Below are positions 51,345-60,222 of a stretch of 64,000 bases of DNA, in pieces; positions within the stretch are counted from its first letter, which is position 1; the number at the start of each line of letters is the position of its first letter. Source of the stretch: Candidatus Lindowbacteria bacterium RIFCSPLOWO2_12_FULL_62_27 (GTDB lineage: Bacteria; Lindowbacteria; 2-12-FULL-62-27); NCBI GenBank assembly GCA_001784175.1, contig MFPR01000012.1:1-64000 (forward strand). Reading direction: 5' to 3'. The translations under genes and the position numbers were made by a program. The notes beneath the pieces were generated by a model, which was not told the DNA's origin, did not search any database, and saw only the letters and a program-made list of their open reading frames with translations.

Positions 51345-54300
51345 TTATGAGCAACCCAATGTGTTGCCGCAGTTTGTACATTTGTAGCAGGTACCGCTCC
51401 GCACCGTGACGTGGCCGCAGGCGTTGCAGAACGGGGCGTCCGACATCAGCGACGAATGGAATTCGTTCACCACCGCCGTCACGCCCGATTTGCCGTTGCC
51501 GCCGTTCGATTTCTCATCAATGTCCTTATCGTCCGGCGGTTTCACCTGCGCGACGTCCGTGCGTTTGAGGTAATCGACCGCCAGGATTCGAAATATCATA
51601 TCGATGACCGAGGTGGAGTACTTCACGTACGGATGGCCTTCGACTGGACCATAGGGCTGAAACCGGCTGAACGTGAAAGAATCGACATATTCCTCCATCG
51701 GGACGCCATATTGTAATCCGAGGGATACGGCAATCGCGAAACAGTTCATCAGGCTCCGAAAGGCCGCGCCCTCCTTGTGCATGTCGATGAACAATTCCCC
51801 GAGCGTCCGGTCCTCGTATTCGCCCGTGCGCAGATACACCTTGTGACCGCCCACCCGCAGCTCATAGGTGATGCCGCCGCGTTTGCGGGGCAACCGACGG
51901 CGGCGCGGACCGGCCTCCTCCCGGGCCGGCGCGGCGCCGTCCTTCTCCTCATCCACCGGGCGGATCGACACGAGGGCCTGCACGGCTTTGGAGCCGTCCC
52001 GATAGATGGAAATGCATTTGCATCCAAGTTTCCACGCCATCCGGTAAGCCTCTTTCACGTCCTCCACGGTCGCGTCGGCGGGCATGTTGATGGTCTTGGA
52101 AATGGACCCGGAAATAAACGGCTGGGCCGCGGCGATCATCCGAATGTGCGACGGCCAGCCCAGCGCGCGCCGGCCATGGATGCCACAGCGGTTGGCGCAA
52201 TCAAAAATCGGGAGATGGTCCTCTTTGAGGTGCGGCGCAAATTCGATGGTCTGCCAGCCGCAAATGTACTTGTTCGCCGTCTCGATGTCTTCCTTTGAGT
52301 AACCCAGATGATCCAGCAGATTGAAATCGAACCGGGTGAGATCATCCTCCGGCACGCCCAGCCGCAGGAGGGCGGCGCGATCGAACGAGGCGGCAGAAAA
52401 TACCTGCGTCAGGTGCAGGGCGTTCGGCAGCATTTCTTCGATTCTTTTAACGCGGCCGGGGTCAAGACCCTTGCCGATCAGAGACTCCGCATGGATGGCC
52501 GGCGCGCCCTGAAACGTCCCTCGCCCGAGCACATGGTGCGTCACGTCGGCGATCTGGTCGTCCGCGTAGCCGAGCCGCCGGAGCGCCTCCGGAACCGCCT
52601 GGTTCACGATCTTGAAGTACCCGCCGCCGGCCAGTTTCTTGAATTTCACCAGCGAATAATCGGGCTCGATTCCGGTCGTGTCGCAATCCATCAGAAGGCC
52701 GATCGTGCCGGTCGGCGCCAGGACCGACGTCTGGGCGTTCCGGAATCCGAATTTCCGTCCCAGGGCCAGCGCATGGTCCCAGGATGCACAGGCCTCTTCG
52801 TAGAGATAATACGTGAGCAGGTCCTTGTCGATCCCATGGGCGGCGTCCCGATGCATTTCGATGACGTCCAGCATGGCCTCGCGGTTTTTCGAATATCCCG
52901 CAAACGGTCCGTTGACTTCCGCCAGCCGCGCGGACTGCGCGTAGGCGGCGCCGCACATGAGCGCCGTCACGGCCGAGCAGACGGCGCGGCCGCGGTCGGA
53001 ATCATAGGGGATGCCCATGAGCATGAGCAGCGTCCCGAGGTTCGCGTAGCCAAGTCCGAGCGGCCGGTAGTCATGAGAATTTTTGGCGATCTCGGCGGTC
53101 GGATAGGACGCGAAATCCACGATGATCTCCTGGGCCGTCGTCAGGAGTTCCACCGTATGCCGGAATGCGGCCACGTCGAAGGCGCCGTCGGGTTTCAAGA
53201 ATTTGGCCAGATTGATCGACGCGAGATTGCAGGCGCTGTCGTCAAGAAACATGTACTCCGAGCAGGGATTGCTCGCGTTGATCCGGCCGGTCTTCTTGCA
53301 CGTGTGCCACCGGTTGATCGTCGTGTCAAACTGCAGGCCGGGGTCGGCGCACTCCCAGGCGGCGTGGCAAATCCTGTCGAACAGGTCCGGCGCGCGGTAT
53401 TCCTTCGCGACCTTGCCCGACGTCACAAACCGCGTCTGCCAGGCGCCGCCCTCCTCGACCGCCCGCATGAATTCGTCCGGAACGCGCACGCTGTTGTTCG
53501 AGTTCTGGCCGCTCACGGTCTTGTAGGCCTCTCCGTCCATCTCGCCGGAAAATCCGGCGGCGATGATCGCGCGCGCCTTCGCCTCCTCCCGCGCCTTCCA
53601 GGACACGAAGGCCTCGATGTCCGGGTGGTCGGCGTTCAGGATCACCATCTTCGCCGCGCGGCGGGTCGTCCCGCCCGATTTGATGGCGCCGCCGACCTTG
53701 TCGTAAATCTCCAGAAACGACATGAGTCCGGAGGAATTCCCGCCGTTCGAGAGCGGCTCGCCCGCGCCCCGCACGGTCGAGTAGTTGCTGCCCGCGCCGG
53801 AGCCGAACTTGAAAATCTTCATCTCGCGTTTCACGTGCTCCGCCAGGTCCATGAGATCGTCCTTGATCGATACGATGAAACACGCGGAAAGCTGCGGCCG
53901 CGAATACGCGTCCTCGGCTTCGCGGGCGGCGTTCAACCTTTCGTCGTAGCAGAAATTCCCGATGGGACTGCCCTTGATTCCATATTCATGTAAAAGCCCG
54001 CAGTTGAACCAGACGGGCGAATTGAACGCGGAGATCTGGTGGATCAGGAGGTGGGTCAGTTCCATTTCGAAAATGTCCGCGTCCTCTTCCGTGCAGAAAA
54101 TCCGCTGCCGCTCGCCCTCCTGCCGGAGCGTCCGGGCCAGCCGCGTCACCACCTGGCGCGCGCCGGTTTCCATGTCGGTCCCGGGCACGCCGGCCTTCCG
54201 AATGTATTTGGACGCCAGTATGTCGGTCGCAAGCTGTGACCAGAACTCGGGCACCTCGATGTCCTTGAGTTCAAAGACCACCGTGCCGTCCGGATTCAGG

Positions 54301-54458
54301 ATGCGGGATGTCCGCTTCGTCCAGGTGATCTCATCGAACGGATGAATTCCTTTTTTAGTGAACACGCGCGTAAATCGCAGGCCTCTCGGCAAATCCCGCC
54401 TCTGCAGGGCCGGACGAACCCTCCGGCCGGCCACCGGCGTCTGAAGTTTCATGGTCAT
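51345..54458 (-). CDS. nrdJ: B12-dependent (class II) ribonucleoside-diphosphate reductase
   Basis: 1037 residues from ATG 54458. ATG 54506 (AGGA five bases upstream) would add 16 residues; the frame to 54605 re-enters the riboswitch. [14 protein letters not shown] at the N-terminus, [33 protein letters not shown] (active-site cysteine and glutamate), [20 protein letters not shown], and a C-terminal zinc-ribbon-like [19 protein letters not shown] tail. Makes deoxyribonucleotides without oxygen dependence, using adenosylcobalamin. Own promoter and own purine riboswitch, directly upstream of the purine cluster. Confidence 0.95.
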   Translation of the reverse strand: MTMKLQTPVAGRRVRPALQRRDLPRGLRFTRVFTKKGIHPFDEITWTKRTSRILNPDGTVVFELKDIEVPEFWSQLATDILASKYIRKAGVPGTDMETGARQVVTRLARTLRQEGERQRIFCTEEDADIFEMELTHLLIHQISAFNSPVWFNCGLLHEYGIKGSPIGNFCYDERLNAAREAEDAYSRPQLSACFIVSIKDDLMDLAEHVKREMKIFKFGSGAGSNYSTVRGAGEPLSNGGNSSGLMSFLEIYDKVGGAIKSGGTTRRAAKMVILNADHPDIEAFVSWKAREEAKARAIIAAGFSGEMDGEAYKTVSGQNSNNSVRVPDEFMRAVEEGGAWQTRFVTSGKVAKEYRAPDLFDRICHAAWECADPGLQFDTTINRWHTCKKTGRINASNPCSEYMFLDDSACNLASINLAKFLKPDGAFDVAAFRHTVELLTTAQEIIVDFASYPTAEIAKNSHDYRPLGLGYANLGTLLMLMGIPYDSDRGRAVCSAVTALMCGAAYAQSARLAEVNGPFAGYSKNREAMLDVIEMHRDAAHGIDKDLLTYYLYEEACASWDHALALGRKFGFRNAQTSVLAPTGTIGLLMDCDTTGIEPDYSLVKFKKLAGGGYFKIVNQAVPEALRRLGYADDQIADVTHHVLGRGTFQGAPAIHAESLIGKGLDPGRVKRIEEMLPNALHLTQVFSAASFDRAALLRLGVPEDDLTRFDFNLLDHLGYSKEDIETANKYICGWQTIEFAPHLKEDHLPIFDCANRCGIHGRRALGWPSHIRMIAAAQPFISGSISKTINMPADATVEDVKEAYRMAWKLGCKCISIYRDGSKAVQALVSIRPVDEEKDGAAPAREEAGPRRRRLPRKRGGITYELRVGGHKVYLRTGEYEDRTLGELFIDMHKEGAAFRSLMNCFAIAVSLGLQYGVPMEEYVDSFTFSRFQPYGPVEGHPYVKYSTSVIDMIFRILAVDYLKRTDVAQVKPPDDKDIDEKSNGGNGKSGVTAVVNEFHSSLMSDAPFCNACGHVTVRSGTCYKCTNCGNTLGCS

Positions 54459-54602
54459 ATCAAGTCTTTTCGCCCCACCTTCCCCGTTTCTCGACTCTTC
54501 ACTCATTCGCATCCTGATTGGGACCTTCAAAGGAGGGACCACAAGTGAAAGACCTCGCGCGCCATGCATACACCGGCGAACCGCACGCCCGCGAACTCTT
54601 GT

Positions 54603-54671
54603 CACCCGTAGTAGGGAGGTTCCGGCCCCCCTGTAGAAACTCCCGGACCCATTACCAGGATTATACGAGTG
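54603..54671 (-). promoter_or_regulatory. Guanine-type purine riboswitch aptamer before nrdJ
   Basis: Minus strand. P1: CACUCGU (54671-54665) with ACGGGUG (54609-54603), seven pairs including one U-G. J1/2: AUAAU. P2: CCUGG/CCGGG with loop UAAUGGGU. J2/3: AGUUUCUAC, identical to the canonical guanine core. P3: AGGGGGG/CCUCCCU with loop CCGGAA. J3/1: ACU, guanine-type C. It begins about 20 bases after the predicted transcription start and ends 145 bases before the nrdJ ATG. Helices co-vary with the purC copy (P1 and P3 change in both strands), supporting a real structure. Purine-class riboswitches ahead of ribonucleotide reductase are best known from the 2'-deoxyguanosine variants of Mesoplasma. 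The U51-equivalent is retained here, which favours guanine. Confidence 0.8.
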
Positions 54672-54699
54672 AATCTATTTCACATCGCAAACAGTCGGG

Positions 54700-54728
54700 C
54701 TTATACTTGGCTCAAATGCGAATGTCAA
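54700..54728 (-). promoter_or_regulatory. Sigma-70-type promoter of nrdJ
   Basis: TTGACA (54728-54723), a 17-base spacer and TATAAG (54705-54700) on the minus strand. The start of transcription would fall near 54693, about 20 bases ahead of the aptamer P1. Confidence 0.7.
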
Positions 54729-54820
54729 GTCAAAAAAGAAACAATTCCGTATCCGGTCAGAAAATTTTTGTTCCAACAGTCAGCCGGCGCACGTAATGTG
54801 GCATCAGAGAGTATCTATTC

Positions 54821-54865
54821 ACCTCCTCTCCCCCCGAAGGGGGGAGAGGATTGAGGTGAGGGGGG
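54821..54865. repeat. CTCTCCCC palindromic repeat upstream of the nrdJ promoter
   Basis: CCTCTCCCCCC-GAA-GGGGGGAGAGG with the GAGGTGAGGG tail on the right. It lies between the immunity-like gene (ending at 54990) and the nrdJ promoter. The strong hairpin might act as a terminator for the upstream unit. No gene is seen from 54729 to 54989. Confidence 0.8.
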
Positions 54866-54989
54866 CCGATGACGGCCGGGTCCATGGCGCCGCAACGAAT
54901 GGTTGTGTTTAGCCTCCTCGACAAATGCCAACCCGATCGCAAGCGCGCTGGCGGTGGGAAAGAATTTTACACAGTTGTTCCCAAAGGAG

Positions 54990-56078
54990 TTATCGTCCAT
55001 TCTCTTTACCTCGGTCCCGTCGCATGGTCTTGAATAACATATCATCATGCTGATAACGGCTTTCGTTTTTATTTCGATTTTGCTCGTGGATTTCCTTCGA
55101 ATACGTTGATTTCCGATTATTCTTTCCAGCAGAAAGATAGGAATAAAAAATGGATTCATCAAGAATGGGGAACAGCCCCATCAATCCCTCATCGAAGAAG
55201 GTGATGCCTATATGATTACGATGGAGTTTTACCAACCACTTTTTCGTCTCTGGCTTCAGAAGGAGATCCCGATGAGAAAGATATTGGCTCGGTTGGACGA
55301 CCGACCCTGTTACTGAGACCGATCCGCTGTTTTTTTCAGAAAATAATAACTGGGGGATGATGTCTTCTCCATACCTTCCGAATAATTCCAGTTTTGATTT
55401 CACAATGTCTTCGAATTCTGTTGCCTTTTCGTCTTCGGCAATGATCACCCTCTTGTAAAAGTACATGAAGTGGTCATAGTCCGTATCGTTGTTTTGTTTC
55501 TCATCGATGTCACGATTATGAAAATATGCAATCATGGCGCTTTCGATGGAATCGGCTTCAGTTGGAAGGGAGTCCAAAAATTTTTTATATTTGGTATGTC
55601 CTGGTGGTGGAGGCCAAATCCCGTGGGTAGTTAGGATATGGCGTGCTGTTTCAGATGGTGTTCCGTATCCATGCCGTGCCGTCTCGATCAGAAAGTCAAT
55701 CACAGAAGGAACCCTTCTGGCGGCATTCATCCCCCAGAAATCGTACAAGTCCGGGTATCGCCGTTCCATATCTTCAAACGATCTGGATGCCAGAAGCGCA
55801 TTTTGTGCTTGTTTGAATAAAGCATGCCCTTCACTTAATTTGGCCCGTTTGGCATCTCTTGTTCCATCGGGACGATATTTCCACATGATGAGTTCTGACA
55901 AATGCAGTGTGTCATCTGCCGGCGTATTCGAATGGGGGTTTGCGGCTATAGAGAATTCATGCGTAGGGGGGATCCATTCCTCATTCATCAGTAATCCTTT
56001 TCTAAAGAGGAACATAAACAAAATAAATAGGACGATTATCATGACTAAACAGAAGCTGAGCAATCGCAGTCTGAACAC
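54990..56078 (-). CDS. Membrane-anchored protein, candidate immunity protein of the RHS toxin
   Basis: 362 residues. Its GTG start overlaps the RHS stop (TAGTG), so it is translationally coupled. Residues 1-30 are a strong N-terminal transmembrane anchor (LSFCLVMIIVLFILFMFLF) with positive residues before it and RKGLL after it. The remaining 330 residues are soluble, charged, predicted periplasmic, without a motif I know. A membrane-tethered protein right after a toxin gene whose C-terminal domain should cut peptidoglycan fits an immunity role. Local base composition is less GC-rich than the nucleotide cluster, suggesting transfer. Function is inferred from position only. Confidence 0.6.
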   Translation of the reverse strand: MFRLRLLSFCLVMIIVLFILFMFLFRKGLLMNEEWIPPTHEFSIAANPHSNTPADDTLHLSELIMWKYRPDGTRDAKRAKLSEGHALFKQAQNALLASRSFEDMERRYPDLYDFWGMNAARRVPSVIDFLIETARHGYGTPSETARHILTTHGIWPPPPGHTKYKKFLDSLPTEADSIESAMIAYFHNRDIDEKQNNDTDYDHFMYFYKRVIIAEDEKATEFEDIVKSKLELFGRYGEDIIPQLLFSEKNSGSVSVTGSVVQPSQYLSHRDLLLKPETKKWLVKLHRNHIGITFFDEGLMGLFPILDESIFYSYLSAGKNNRKSTYSKEIHEQNRNKNESRYQHDDMLFKTMRRDRGKENGR

Positions 56079-58324
56079 TACGGGAATAAAGGCGGGAGTG
56101 GGTAGGTGGCTGGAAAATAGTTATATGTCTTACCGATGGCATCAATGCTAAAGCGTGGATACATCCATGACGCCAATGGACCAAGCCCCACATGAATGTG
56201 CGGTTTCGGACCGCCGGGAATCTCAAATCCTACTTGATCAAATAATCCACTTGCCGACGCCAGCCGCGCCACACCCAATGGGTTTATGTCTTTGCCCTCG
56301 AACTTGTTTATTGCTCGAAAATCTGCGGCTCGACCTAAAACATGTAGATTTAACGGTAATTTTATGTCCAAAATGGATTGTTCTGCGGGAGTTTTACTGT
56401 AATAGCCGCTAATAATCTTTTGTTCTTCAAGTGTTCTATCACCACCTGTAACAATGAGATCAATCCCATGCTTGAAAGAAAAAAATCTTAGGCGGGCTAG
56501 TAGTAATTTGCTACTTATTTTGACTCCTTTGGAGAATTGTAGCGGCATAGACAATTTAGGGAATCCAACTGACCCGAATCCGAGAATATCGATTCCCGCC
56601 AATGCCCCTCCTAACGTCCCTGAACTTCCCAATGTGCTTGCCATGCCCGCCAGCAAATGCCAATTTGTTTCGAAATCAAAGGCATCCCATGCCGAGCCGT
56701 CTTCGGAACCGGCGTCGCCATCCAATAGACAATGCGCATATGCCCTGTATCTTGGATTTCCCCTTAATCTTCTACTCTCCTCTTTCCTGAGATTCTCATC
56801 CCTGTAACTTCTCCAGCCCAACATCTCTTTCCAAAATACATCGCATGTTACAATATCCTCCATTCGCTCGTCATTTCTGATCTCATGGCGCAGACCCATC
56901 GCGTCGGTGTTGGACACCGGGTTGTTCCCGAACGCCGCGTAGAGATTGATGCGCGACGGATCGGTCGCCTGCTTGGGTGTTGGGTCCTTTGACACGAACC
57001 TCCTTGCCTGCGCGTCATAAAAACGGTGTCGGAAGTAATACCAGCCAGTGACGGGGTCCTGCATCTTGCCTTGAAATCGCGTGTGATCGACGGAGTCGGC
57101 GGTCTGCATGGCGCCGTAGGGATCGATGGTTTCCAGGCTTTCGAGAAGGTTGCCGAATTCATCGCGGACAACTTTCGTAGGGAGATTCGCGGCAAAGTCC
57201 GAATAGATAGCCGTTTTCCGCGCGGCGAGATTTTCCTTCACGATCACATCGTCCTGCATCCGCGTGGGCGTGTATCGCGCCAGCACGTTGCCGCCGGCAT
57301 CCATCTCCGCCAGAATATTCTCGCTCGTTACGTCCCACACGAACCTTCGGTCGTCATTGACCAGACCCGCGTCTTTCTCGATACGCCGAACCAATCGGCC
57401 CTGCGGATCGTACGTGTAATCGACGCTGACGCGGCCCTTCACGGATTTGATCAGACGGTCGTTCCCATCCCACGTGAAAGTGATCTCCATGCCCTTGACC
57501 GACTTGCCGTTCTTTTTCACCTGTCGCATGGCAACGGCCCGGCCGTTGGCGTCATGCACGTATTCGAAGATTTTGCGCTTGCCATGTTTGCCCTTGACGA
57601 TTTCATCATCGTCCTCGCCATCGTCATCCGCGTCCGGCTTTGCGCCGTGTTTCCCCTTGCCCTTCCCTAGATTGTCCTCGTCGTCGTGGTCTTCGTTGTT
57701 GCCATGTCCCTTGTTTTTTCGTTTCTTGAACGTCACAACCTCGCGCCGCGCCAGACGGTCGGCCGCGTCAAAGGTCTGGGTGATTTCCTCGTCGTTGTCT
57801 GTGATTTTCGTAAGATTGCCGCGCGAGTCGTACGTGTATTGAAAATCGATCCCGTCAGGGCGCGTTGCGCGGATCAGCCTGTCGGAGTTGTCGTACGCGT
57901 AGGTGAATCGTCCCTCACCCCTGCCCTCTCCCCCAAGGGGAGAGGGGGATTCTACGTAGCCGATGGCTCGGCCGCGCGGATCGTATTCCCACGTCCGAAT
58001 GAATATCTGCGCGCCGAGGCGGTGCGTCTGCTTTAAGATCCAGCCGGCTGCGTTGTATTCCTTCTCTACAACCTCGCCGTTGGGAAGCGTCCTCTTTTTT
58101 TCGCGATCCTTGGAGTCGTATTCGATCGCGGTGACGCGGCCCGCTCCATCGACCACCTTAGTCACGTGCCCATGAGGGTCGTACTCGTATCGGACGGAAA
58201 TCCCGGCAAGACCGCTTAGTCCCGTAATCCGGTCTTTGGCATCCGACGTGTAGGCAAGCCCGCCAGCCACTGTACCGGAAAACAATACCACCCGACGCGA
58301 TTTCGAGGGCCGACTCGTCCGCAA
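56078..58324 (-). CDS. RHS/YD-repeat polymorphic toxin, 5'-truncated, with M15-peptidase-like C-terminal domain
   Basis: 748 residues from TTG 58324; a TAG lies 21 bases upstream, so no N-terminal secretion domain can be attached and the gene is probably a 5'-truncated RHS. YD repeats run from about residue 40 (YEYDPHGHVTKVVDGAG, YTYDSRGNLTK). A Lys/Asp-rich low-complexity insert is at 220-265. The hyperconserved RHS core ends near residue 475 (GWYYFRHRFYDAQARRFVSK, then INLYAAFGNNPVSNTDAMGL). The C-terminal toxin region contains TGGDRT, LHVLGRAADF and PHIHVGLG, the zinc His/Asp/His pattern of M15 (VanY-like/M15_3) peptidoglycan peptidases. A CTCTCCCC repeat is inserted in frame at residues 125-138. 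Confidence 0.75.
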   Translation of the reverse strand: MRTSRPSKSRRVVLFSGTVAGGLAYTSDAKDRITGLSGLAGISVRYEYDPHGHVTKVVDGAGRVTAIEYDSKDREKKRTLPNGEVVEKEYNAAGWILKQTHRLGAQIFIRTWEYDPRGRAIGYVESPSPLGGEGRGEGRFTYAYDNSDRLIRATRPDGIDFQYTYDSRGNLTKITDNDEEITQTFDAADRLARREVVTFKKRKNKGHGNNEDHDDEDNLGKGKGKHGAKPDADDDGEDDDEIVKGKHGKRKIFEYVHDANGRAVAMRQVKKNGKSVKGMEITFTWDGNDRLIKSVKGRVSVDYTYDPQGRLVRRIEKDAGLVNDDRRFVWDVTSENILAEMDAGGNVLARYTPTRMQDDVIVKENLAARKTAIYSDFAANLPTKVVRDEFGNLLESLETIDPYGAMQTADSVDHTRFQGKMQDPVTGWYYFRHRFYDAQARRFVSKDPTPKQATDPSRINLYAAFGNNPVSNTDAMGLRHEIRNDERMEDIVTCDVFWKEMLGWRSYRDENLRKEESRRLRGNPRYRAYAHCLLDGDAGSEDGSAWDAFDFETNWHLLAGMASTLGSSGTLGGALAGIDILGFGSVGFPKLSMPLQFSKGVKISSKLLLARLRFFSFKHGIDLIVTGGDRTLEEQKIISGYYSKTPAEQSILDIKLPLNLHVLGRAADFRAINKFEGKDINPLGVARLASASGLFDQVGFEIPGGPKPHIHVGLGPLASWMYPRFSIDAIGKTYNYFPATYPLPPLFP
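57911..57949. repeat. CCCTCACCC/CTCTCCCC palindromic repeat inside the RHS gene
   Basis: Translated in frame as SPSPLGGEGRGEGRF between two YD repeats. Same family as the copy inside the nitrite reductase gene, but in another phase. Confidence 0.85.
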
Positions 58325-58639
58325 CCTCTTGTGAAATCGCGGCTAAAGGGGGAAGGGATGATTCATAAGTGCCTGAAAAAAATTCCGAAATTTTGGGCGA
58401 CCCCCCTAAGCGAGTTTTGAAAATGCGGAGAACATTTTCGGCGTGGAGATCGGACAAGAGATGATCGGCGAGGAAATTCAAGCGTGGGTCCGTCGTGTGG
58501 GTGGGTTCGTCTAACACTTCCGCCGTGGCGATCATCGAGGGAAGTCTATCGCATGGCGGTGGGAAAATCAATCGGCGCGTTATGCGGCGCGTCATGCCCA
58601 CGCGTTATGCGGCGACTTGGCGTTTTCCTTACAAATGAT
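58325..58639. other. Intergenic stretch upstream of the truncated RHS gene
   Basis: A 147-codon minus-strand frame (58158-58601) covers this region and runs into the RHS gene in another phase. It has no recognisable domain and no ribosome-binding site at its GTG, so I do not call it. The stretch may be the junction where the RHS gene lost its 5' part. Confidence 0.4.
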
Positions 58640-58852
58640 TCAGGCGGCCTTCGAGAAATGGCGGCGGGCGTATTCCGTGATCTTGTGCATGTCGTCCAGC
58701 GAGTAGACCTGTTCTCCGCAGTCGCCGCACTCCCAATAGGTCGCGCGTGGAACGCGAATCTCCCGACGACGATGGTAATGCGTCAGCGCACCGGTCTTCC
58801 GACGGAAATTTTTTGAATCGCAGGTAGGACAGGTTTTAATTTTTAGTTCCAT
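58640..58852 (-). CDS. YgiT-type zinc-finger protein (MqsA-like N-terminal domain)
   Basis: 70 residues. ATG 58852 has GGAG at a good distance. Two Cys-x2-Cys knuckles, CPTC near residue 8 and CGDC near residue 43, as in the zinc domain of MqsA/YgiT antitoxins, but the usual C-terminal HTH is absent. Overlaps the DUF4258 gene by 17 bp. DUF4258 proteins and YgiT-type fingers often form such pairs, so this is the likely antitoxin or accessory of a toxin-antitoxin pair. Confidence 0.75.
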   Translation of the reverse strand: MELKIKTCPTCDSKNFRRKTGALTHYHRRREIRVPRATYWECGDCGEQVYSLDDMHKITEYARRHFSKAA

Positions 58853-59180
58853 GCCGTTCTCCTTCCCAGTTTTCTCTCGATAGTTTCGCCGAAATCAGAA
58901 AGTAGAAAATTTCCTCGCCGGCTTTTTTCCGTATGGTGCCTTTGGAATATATCTCGATTCCCGAGTTTGTCGGGGCTACAATGATGTAAACCCGCTCGCG
59001 CGGATGTCGGCGGTGTTTGCTTCTCGACCGCTTGGCGCGAACTTCCGTGGCGTTGAGAATGGATTCCACCCCGTCGTCCTCCGTCAGATCGTCCAACGCC
59101 AACTCGATGCGGGCTTTTTTAGAGAACACCACTTTCCCCGTTGTTACCAATTCTTTGATCCGGGTCAGCACGTCATCCAC
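58836..59180 (-). CDS. DUF4258-family protein (toxin-like)
   Basis: 114 residues from GTG 59180; TTG 59216, which overlaps the recombinase stop, is an alternative giving 126. A longer frame to 59705 only re-reads the recombinase. Features: FSKKARIELALDDLTEDD (DUF4258 usually opens with SxHARxRM-like helices), HPRERVYIIVAPTN, and a final strand GEEIFYFLISA. Small basic/acidic RelE-like layout. Its partner is the YgiT-type protein downstream. Confidence 0.65.
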   Translation of the reverse strand: MDDVLTRIKELVTTGKVVFSKKARIELALDDLTEDDGVESILNATEVRAKRSRSKHRRHPRERVYIIVAPTNSGIEIYSKGTIRKKAGEEIFYFLISAKLSRENWEGERHGTKN

Positions 59181-59212
59181 TATCGAGAGATTACCCCGAT
59201 CCTCCGTCGAAA

Positions 59213-60196
59213 TCAATCGGGCGGTCTGGAGATCGCCGAGTCCGCCGGTCCGGCGGGTTTCATCTGCGCGGCGGGGTGCGTGGCGGCGTGGATTTTTTTG
59301 AGCTGATCGATGACGACGTGGGTATAGCGTTCGGTGGTGGCGAGTCCCTTGTGCCCGAGCATGGCCTGAATGAAACGGATGTCGGCGCCGTTTTGGTGCA
59401 TGTGAGTGGCGAAGGTGTGGCGGAAGATGTGGGAGGCGCCGCGTTTTTGGATGTCGGACTTGCGAAGGTATCCGCGGATCCATCCGTTGAGCCGGTTGCG
59501 CGGGATTTGTTTGCCGGTGTTGGATACGAATAACCAGCGCTCGTCCGGAGCGGCGACGAGCTTGTGGCGCGCGTCCTGGGTGTAGGCCGCGATCCACTGC
59601 AAGGCGCGCTCGCCGATGGGCACCACGCGATCCTTGCGGCCTTTGCCTTTTCGCACGATCACCACGCCCTGCTCGCGGACGGCGTCGTCGATCTTGAGGT
59701 TGCAAATCTCCATCCGCCTAATTCCCGTCGAGTAGAACGTCTCCATGATCGCGCGATCGCGCAGGCCCTGGGCGGTGGCGAGATTGGGCTGCGTCAAGAC
59801 GCGCTCGATTTCTTCGCGCGACAAAAAGTCCGTCGGCAGCGTGTTGTCCCGGCGCGGGATGTCGATGTCGGCGGCCGGATTATAGAGGACGAGATTTTGG
59901 CGGATGAGCCAGCGGAAAAACGATCGGATGTGGACGAGGATGGTTTGCTGATAGGCGAGACTGAGGGGGCGGTCGGTTCGCGGGTTGATCGTGTGGAACA
60001 GGTGGCGCTGATAGCGTTCGAGGATCGGGCGGGTGATGTCGGTCGGCCGGAAGATGCCGCGTTCTTCGCACCAGGCGAAAAATTTCCGCATGCTGTATTG
60101 CGAGCGGTTGATCGTGTCCTCGGAGTGGCCTTTGATGCGCGACGCCTCGGCGAACTGCTCGAAGCGCGCTTCGAATCCGGCCGGATCGCGGGGCAT
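59213..60196 (-). CDS. Tyrosine recombinase (XerC/D-like integrase)
   Basis: 327 residues. N-terminal SAM-like core-binding domain (15-105: INRSQYSMRKFFAWCEERGI), then the catalytic domain with STGIRRMEI (Arg), KGKGRKDR (Lys), HIFRHTFATHM (His-x-x-Arg), LGHKGLATTERY (His and Tyr nucleophile). A complete R-K-H-R-H-Y set, so probably active. Lies 26 bp after the primase gene, as in integrated elements. No attachment site was identified. Confidence 0.92.
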   Translation of the reverse strand: MPRDPAGFEARFEQFAEASRIKGHSEDTINRSQYSMRKFFAWCEERGIFRPTDITRPILERYQRHLFHTINPRTDRPLSLAYQQTILVHIRSFFRWLIRQNLVLYNPAADIDIPRRDNTLPTDFLSREEIERVLTQPNLATAQGLRDRAIMETFYSTGIRRMEICNLKIDDAVREQGVVIVRKGKGRKDRVVPIGERALQWIAAYTQDARHKLVAAPDERWLFVSNTGKQIPRNRLNGWIRGYLRKSDIQKRGASHIFRHTFATHMHQNGADIRFIQAMLGHKGLATTERYTHVVIDQLKKIHAATHPAAQMKPAGPADSAISRPPD

Positions 60197-60222
60197 TCGC
60201 CGCTAAGGGAAGGGAAATTTTA

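Noticed and set aside
54603-54671. Cobalamin riboswitch for the B12-dependent reductase
   Set aside because: The element is 69 bases with three short helices and UAUAAU, GUUUCUAC and ACU junctions, which fit the purine class; no B12-box was seen.
58158-58601. 147-codon minus-strand frame upstream of and overlapping the RHS gene
   Set aside because: No domain, GTG start without ribosome-binding site, and its last part is the RHS gene in the wrong phase.
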